A DNA stretch of 7,666 nt from an uncultured Verrucomicrobiota bacterium. Its GTDB lineage: Bacteria; Verrucomicrobiota; Verrucomicrobiia; Opitutales; Opitutaceae. The first letter of the stretch is position 1, and each line of letters opens with the position of its first letter. Made by a program: the position numbers and the translations under genes. The notes under the pieces are model-generated. The model was not told the origin of the DNA, searched no databases, and saw only the letters and a list, made by a program, of their open reading frames with translations. Location of the stretch: positions 1-7,666 of the forward strand of contig CAIXIZ010000367.1 in assembly GCA_903919625.1 (NCBI GenBank), written 5' to 3'. Below are positions 5,227 to 7,666 of the stretch, piece by piece.

Positions 5227-7209
5227 ATGAGCCTCGACGCCCAAATCAAAACTGCCGCACAGGCCGGCAAACTTCTGCCCGCCGCCGCCGAGAACCTTGC
5301 CGCCTGGCTCGCCGCCGGTCTGCCCGCGTGGGCCACCGAGAGCGTGGCCGAGCTGGTCGCCCAGGGTGCCTGGGCGGAACTGAACGACCGGTTTTTCCGC
5401 TACTTGGAATTTGGCACGGGCGGGATGCGCGGCCGCACCATTGGGACCATTATCACCGGCGCGGAACGCGGCCCGTCGGAACCGGCAGACAAGCCGGCGG
5501 GCACTGACCCAATGAATGCCGGCATTCCGGCGCATGCCGCCGCAGGATGCAATGTGCTCAACGATTTCACCCTTTTGCGTGCCGTGATCGGACTGTTCCG
5601 GTACACGCAGGCGCACTTTGCCTCTGCCGGTCAGTCGGCGGCCCCGCGCCTGGTGATTGCGCATGATGTGCGCCATTTCTCGCGCCATTTCTGCGAGCTG
5701 GCCGCTTCGGCCTGGACCCGGCTCGGCGGGACCGCCTATATTTTCGACGGGCCGCGCTCAACGCCCCAATTGAGCTTTAGTGTGCGCTGGCTCAAGGCCC
5801 AGTGCGGCATCGTCATTACCGCCAGCCATAATCCGCCCCATGACAACGGATTTAAGGCTTACTTTGACGACGGTGCGCAGGTGGTGCCACCGCACGACAC
5901 GGGCATTGTCGCCGCCGTCAACGCAGTGCCGCTCGACGGGCTGGCCGGCTATCTGGCGAAAGACCTCAGGTTGGTCGTGACCCTCGGCCGGCAGGCCGAC
6001 GACGCGTATCTGGCGGTTGCCGCCACCGCCGTGCTGGCGCCAGGAGTCTTGCGGAACGCCAAGCTCAAGGTCGCATTTACCAGCATTCACGGCACCGGCT
6101 GCGTGGCGTCGCTGCCGCTGCTCCTGCATGCCGGCTGCGAACTGCACGAAGTGCGCGAACAGATCGCGTTCGATGGCCATTTCCCCACTGTCAAATCACC
6201 GAACCCGGAGAATGCCGAGGCACTTGCCATGGCGGTCGCCCTGGCGGAGAAATCCGGCTGCGATGTCGTACTCGCCACGGATCCGGACGCCGACCGAATG
6301 GGGGCGGCGGTCCGCACCCGGGCGGGCAAAATGGAATTGCTCACCGGCAATCAGACGGGCGCGCTGCTGATCGATTACCGGCTGGGCCAGTTCAAGCAGC
6401 TCGGCCTCATCCCGGCTGCCGGGTCGGACCGGGTAGCGGTGATCAAAACCTTTGTCACCACGCCGCTGCAGGATGCCATTGCCCGGGCGCATGGGGTCAA
6501 GGTCATCAACACGCTCACCGGTTTCAAGTGGATCGCCGCCAAGATTCGCGGCTATGAGGAGAAATTGCGTACGACGCTGGGGCCCACCTTCGATTACGAC
6601 GCCACGCTGCCCGCCGATCGCGCCGCGCTGCTCCAAAAGCACAGCACGTTTTTCGCCTTCGGCTGCGAGGAAAGCTATGGCTACCTGCCCAACGATCTGG
6701 TGCGGGATAAGGATGCCAATGCGGCCTGTGTGATGTTTGCGGAGCTCGGTGCCGCCGTGAAGTCGCGCGGGCTCACCGTGCCGGAATATCTCGACGAGCT
6801 CTACACGCGCCACGGTTATTTTCTCGAAGGGGTGATCAACCTCTACTACGAGGGCGCGTCGGGCGCCGCGAAAATCAATCGCATTCTCGACACCTACCGC
6901 TCCGCTCCGCCTCGGGAATTTGGCGGGGTGGCGGTGGCGAAATTTGAAGACTTCGGCCGCCAGACCATCCGCGATGCCGATGGGGAGGAAATTCCGAAGC
7001 AGGATTTTTACGTCGTGACCCTGGCCAATGGCTGGAGCTTTGCCGCACGCGGCAGCGGCACCGAGCCGAAGATGAAATTCTATGTCTTTGCGAATGCGCC
7101 GGTTCCCAACGCCGCCGCGCTCCCGGCCGTAAAAATGGAGGTCAAAGCCGAGCTGGCCCGCATCAAGTCGCTCATCGAGTCCGACGCCCAGGCGCGGGCG
7201 GGGGGCTGA
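5227..7209 (+). CDS. Phosphoglucomutase / phospho-sugar mutase (PGM2/PgcA type)
   Basis: This is an alpha-D-phosphohexomutase, interconverting hexose-6-phosphate and hexose-1-phosphate through a phosphoserine enzyme. In the 660 residues all four active-site loops are present. The catalytic serine is in TASHNPPHDNGFK (198-210), with Ser200. The metal-binding loop is ATDPDADRMG (350-359), with Asp352, 354 and 356. The sugar-specificity loop is FGCEESYGYLPNDLVRDKDA (478-497), and the phosphate-binding loop is RGSGTEPKMK (608-617). The N-terminal FGTGGMRGR (62-70) is also typical. The EESYGY...RDKDA form matches the PGM2/Bacillus PgcA branch, making glucose phosphate the likeliest substrate. The protein is longer than the usual 550-590 aa. 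Part of the excess is an approximately 30-residue Pro/Ala/Gly-rich insertion at about 79-108, between GMRGRTIGTI and NVLNDFTLLRA. It lies 84 bp after the pyrophosphorylase gene on the same strand. Together they would make hexose-1-P and then UDP-sugar. No clear Shine-Dalgarno precedes the ATG. Confidence 0.92.
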   Translation: MSLDAQIKTAAQAGKLLPAAAENLAAWLAAGLPAWATESVAELVAQGAWAELNDRFFRYLEFGTGGMRGRTIGTIITGAERGPSEPADKPAGTDPMNAGIPAHAAAGCNVLNDFTLLRAVIGLFRYTQAHFASAGQSAAPRLVIAHDVRHFSRHFCELAASAWTRLGGTAYIFDGPRSTPQLSFSVRWLKAQCGIVITASHNPPHDNGFKAYFDDGAQVVPPHDTGIVAAVNAVPLDGLAGYLAKDLRLVVTLGRQADDAYLAVAATAVLAPGVLRNAKLKVAFTSIHGTGCVASLPLLLHAGCELHEVREQIAFDGHFPTVKSPNPENAEALAMAVALAEKSGCDVVLATDPDADRMGAAVRTRAGKMELLTGNQTGALLIDYRLGQFKQLGLIPAAGSDRVAVIKTFVTTPLQDAIARAHGVKVINTLTGFKWIAAKIRGYEEKLRTTLGPTFDYDATLPADRAALLQKHSTFFAFGCEESYGYLPNDLVRDKDANAACVMFAELGAAVKSRGLTVPEYLDELYTRHGYFLEGVINLYYEGASGAAKINRILDTYRSAPPREFGGVAVAKFEDFGRQTIRDADGEEIPKQDFYVVTLANGWSFAARGSGTEPKMKFYVFANAPVPNAAALPAVKMEVKAELARIKSLIESDAQARAGG

Positions 7210-7210
7210 G

Positions 7211-7262
7211 CAAGCGCATCAGCCCGGTCATGGAAGTGAACCGGCCACGCGATCTGCGCTTG
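7211..7262 (+). terminator. Nested inverted repeat after the mutase gene (candidate terminator or processing hairpin)
   Basis: CAAGCGCA (7211-7218) is a perfect 8-bp inverse of TGCGCTTG (7255-7262). Inside it, CCGGTCA (7224-7230) can pair with TGAACCGG (7237-7244), with one bulged A and a six-base loop TGGAAG. It begins one base after the mutase stop codon and ends 33 bases before the next start. No T-tract follows, so it is not a canonical intrinsic terminator. It may be a T-less terminator or an mRNA-stabilising or processing element between the mutase and yqeY-like genes. Confidence 0.35.
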
Positions 7263-7295
7263 GCATGACGACCAGGTACGCGTTAGTTTGCGGGC

Positions 7296-7666
7296 ATGGC
7301 TTCCATTTATGAAACCCTCCGCGCCGACATTGTCACCGCCATGAAGGCCCGCGACAGTGTCGCCACGACCAGCCTCCGTACCGCCGATGCGGCCATCAAG
7401 CGTGCCGCAATGGACGGCAACAAAGAGATCGACGACGTGCTCTCCCTCGCCACCTTGCGTAAAGCGGTAAAAAATCTAACCGACGCGAAGGCAGAGTTTG
7501 CCAAGGGCGGCCGGGCCGATCTCGTGGCCGCCAATGAGACGGAAATTGCGCTGCTTTCCAAGTATCTACCAGCCAGTCTCGATCCCGCCCGGCTCGAGGC
7601 GCTGGTGCTTGAAGCGATCAAATCAACCGGTGCCCTGTCGAAAAAGGAAATGGGCAAGGTGATCGG
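7296..7666 (+). CDS. YqeY / GatB-like domain protein (5' part, cut by window end)
   Basis: The frame is open from this ATG to the last base, giving 123 complete codons and no stop. The product begins MASIYETLRADIVTAMKARD and continues with TTSLRTADAAIKRAAMDG, then a helical region containing LRKAVKNLTDAKAEFAKGGR, ADLVAANETEIALLSKYLP and LSKKEMGKVIG. This order (basic helical start, the ..R.ADLV..E..E...L..YLP segment, then a ..KEMGKV.. segment) is the YqeY family, about 145-150 aa in full, so roughly 25 residues are missing. The family is related to the tail domain of GatB, a subunit of the tRNA-dependent amidotransferase, and free-standing YqeY proteins are thought to act on or bind tRNA, with no firmly settled role. 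The start gives the expected family N-terminus. No Shine-Dalgarno is obvious. The preceding hairpin may separate its expression from that of the mutase gene. Confidence 0.85.
   Translation, partial: MASIYETLRADIVTAMKARDSVATTSLRTADAAIKRAAMDGNKEIDDVLSLATLRKAVKNLTDAKAEFAKGGRADLVAANETEIALLSKYLPASLDPARLEALVLEAIKSTGALSKKEMGKVI

Overview
This is a GC-rich, gene-dense bacterial chromosome segment. It holds two gene groups that diverge from a 106-bp gap near position 3300. Most ribosome-binding sites are weak or absent. The gene content (a UDPGP family pyrophosphorylase resembling eukaryotic UAP/AGX, a long phospho-sugar mutase, and a short ExeA-type ATPase beside a GspB-like protein and an O-antigen-ligase-type protein) suggests the Planctomycetes-Verrucomicrobia-Chlamydiae group, most likely Verrucomicrobia of the Opitutaceae kind. 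That assignment is inferred from protein style and no search was run.

Left, minus strand (3261 down to 68): three genes in one direction, in the order ExeA/GspA-like AAA ATPase, bitopic GspB-like protein, and polytopic Wzy/WaaL-type O-antigen ligase or polymerase. The first two are 17 bp apart and the third follows after 93 bp. This looks like an envelope or surface-polysaccharide module: a cytoplasmic ATPase, an inner-membrane anchor with a periplasmic domain, and an integral-membrane glycan polymerase or ligase. It probably continues past position 1.

Middle (3262-3367): the divergent gap. It holds three copies of the 7-mer TGGCGTG, two direct and one inverted, overlapping the ATPase start codon. 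This is the best unexplained regulatory signal in the window.

Right, plus strand (3368 to 7666): an FtsB/DivIC-type septum initiator, a UDPGP family UDP-sugar pyrophosphorylase, a PGM2/PgcA-type phosphoglucomutase or phosphohexomutase, and the 5' part of a YqeY (GatB-like) gene cut by the window end. The mutase and the pyrophosphorylase can act in series: hexose-6-phosphate to hexose-1-phosphate to UDP-sugar. That would supply precursors for cell wall or for the polysaccharide handled by the divergent module. The gaps of 84 and 86 bp around the mutase gene each contain an inverted repeat able to form an RNA stem-loop.

No tRNA, rRNA, CRISPR array, insertion sequence or phage gene was seen. 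No stretch above 300 bp lacks a gene. I found no clear case for a wholly new multi-gene system. The most distinctive points are the truncated ExeA-like ATPase with its GspB-like partner, and the repeat cluster that controls or overlaps their start.
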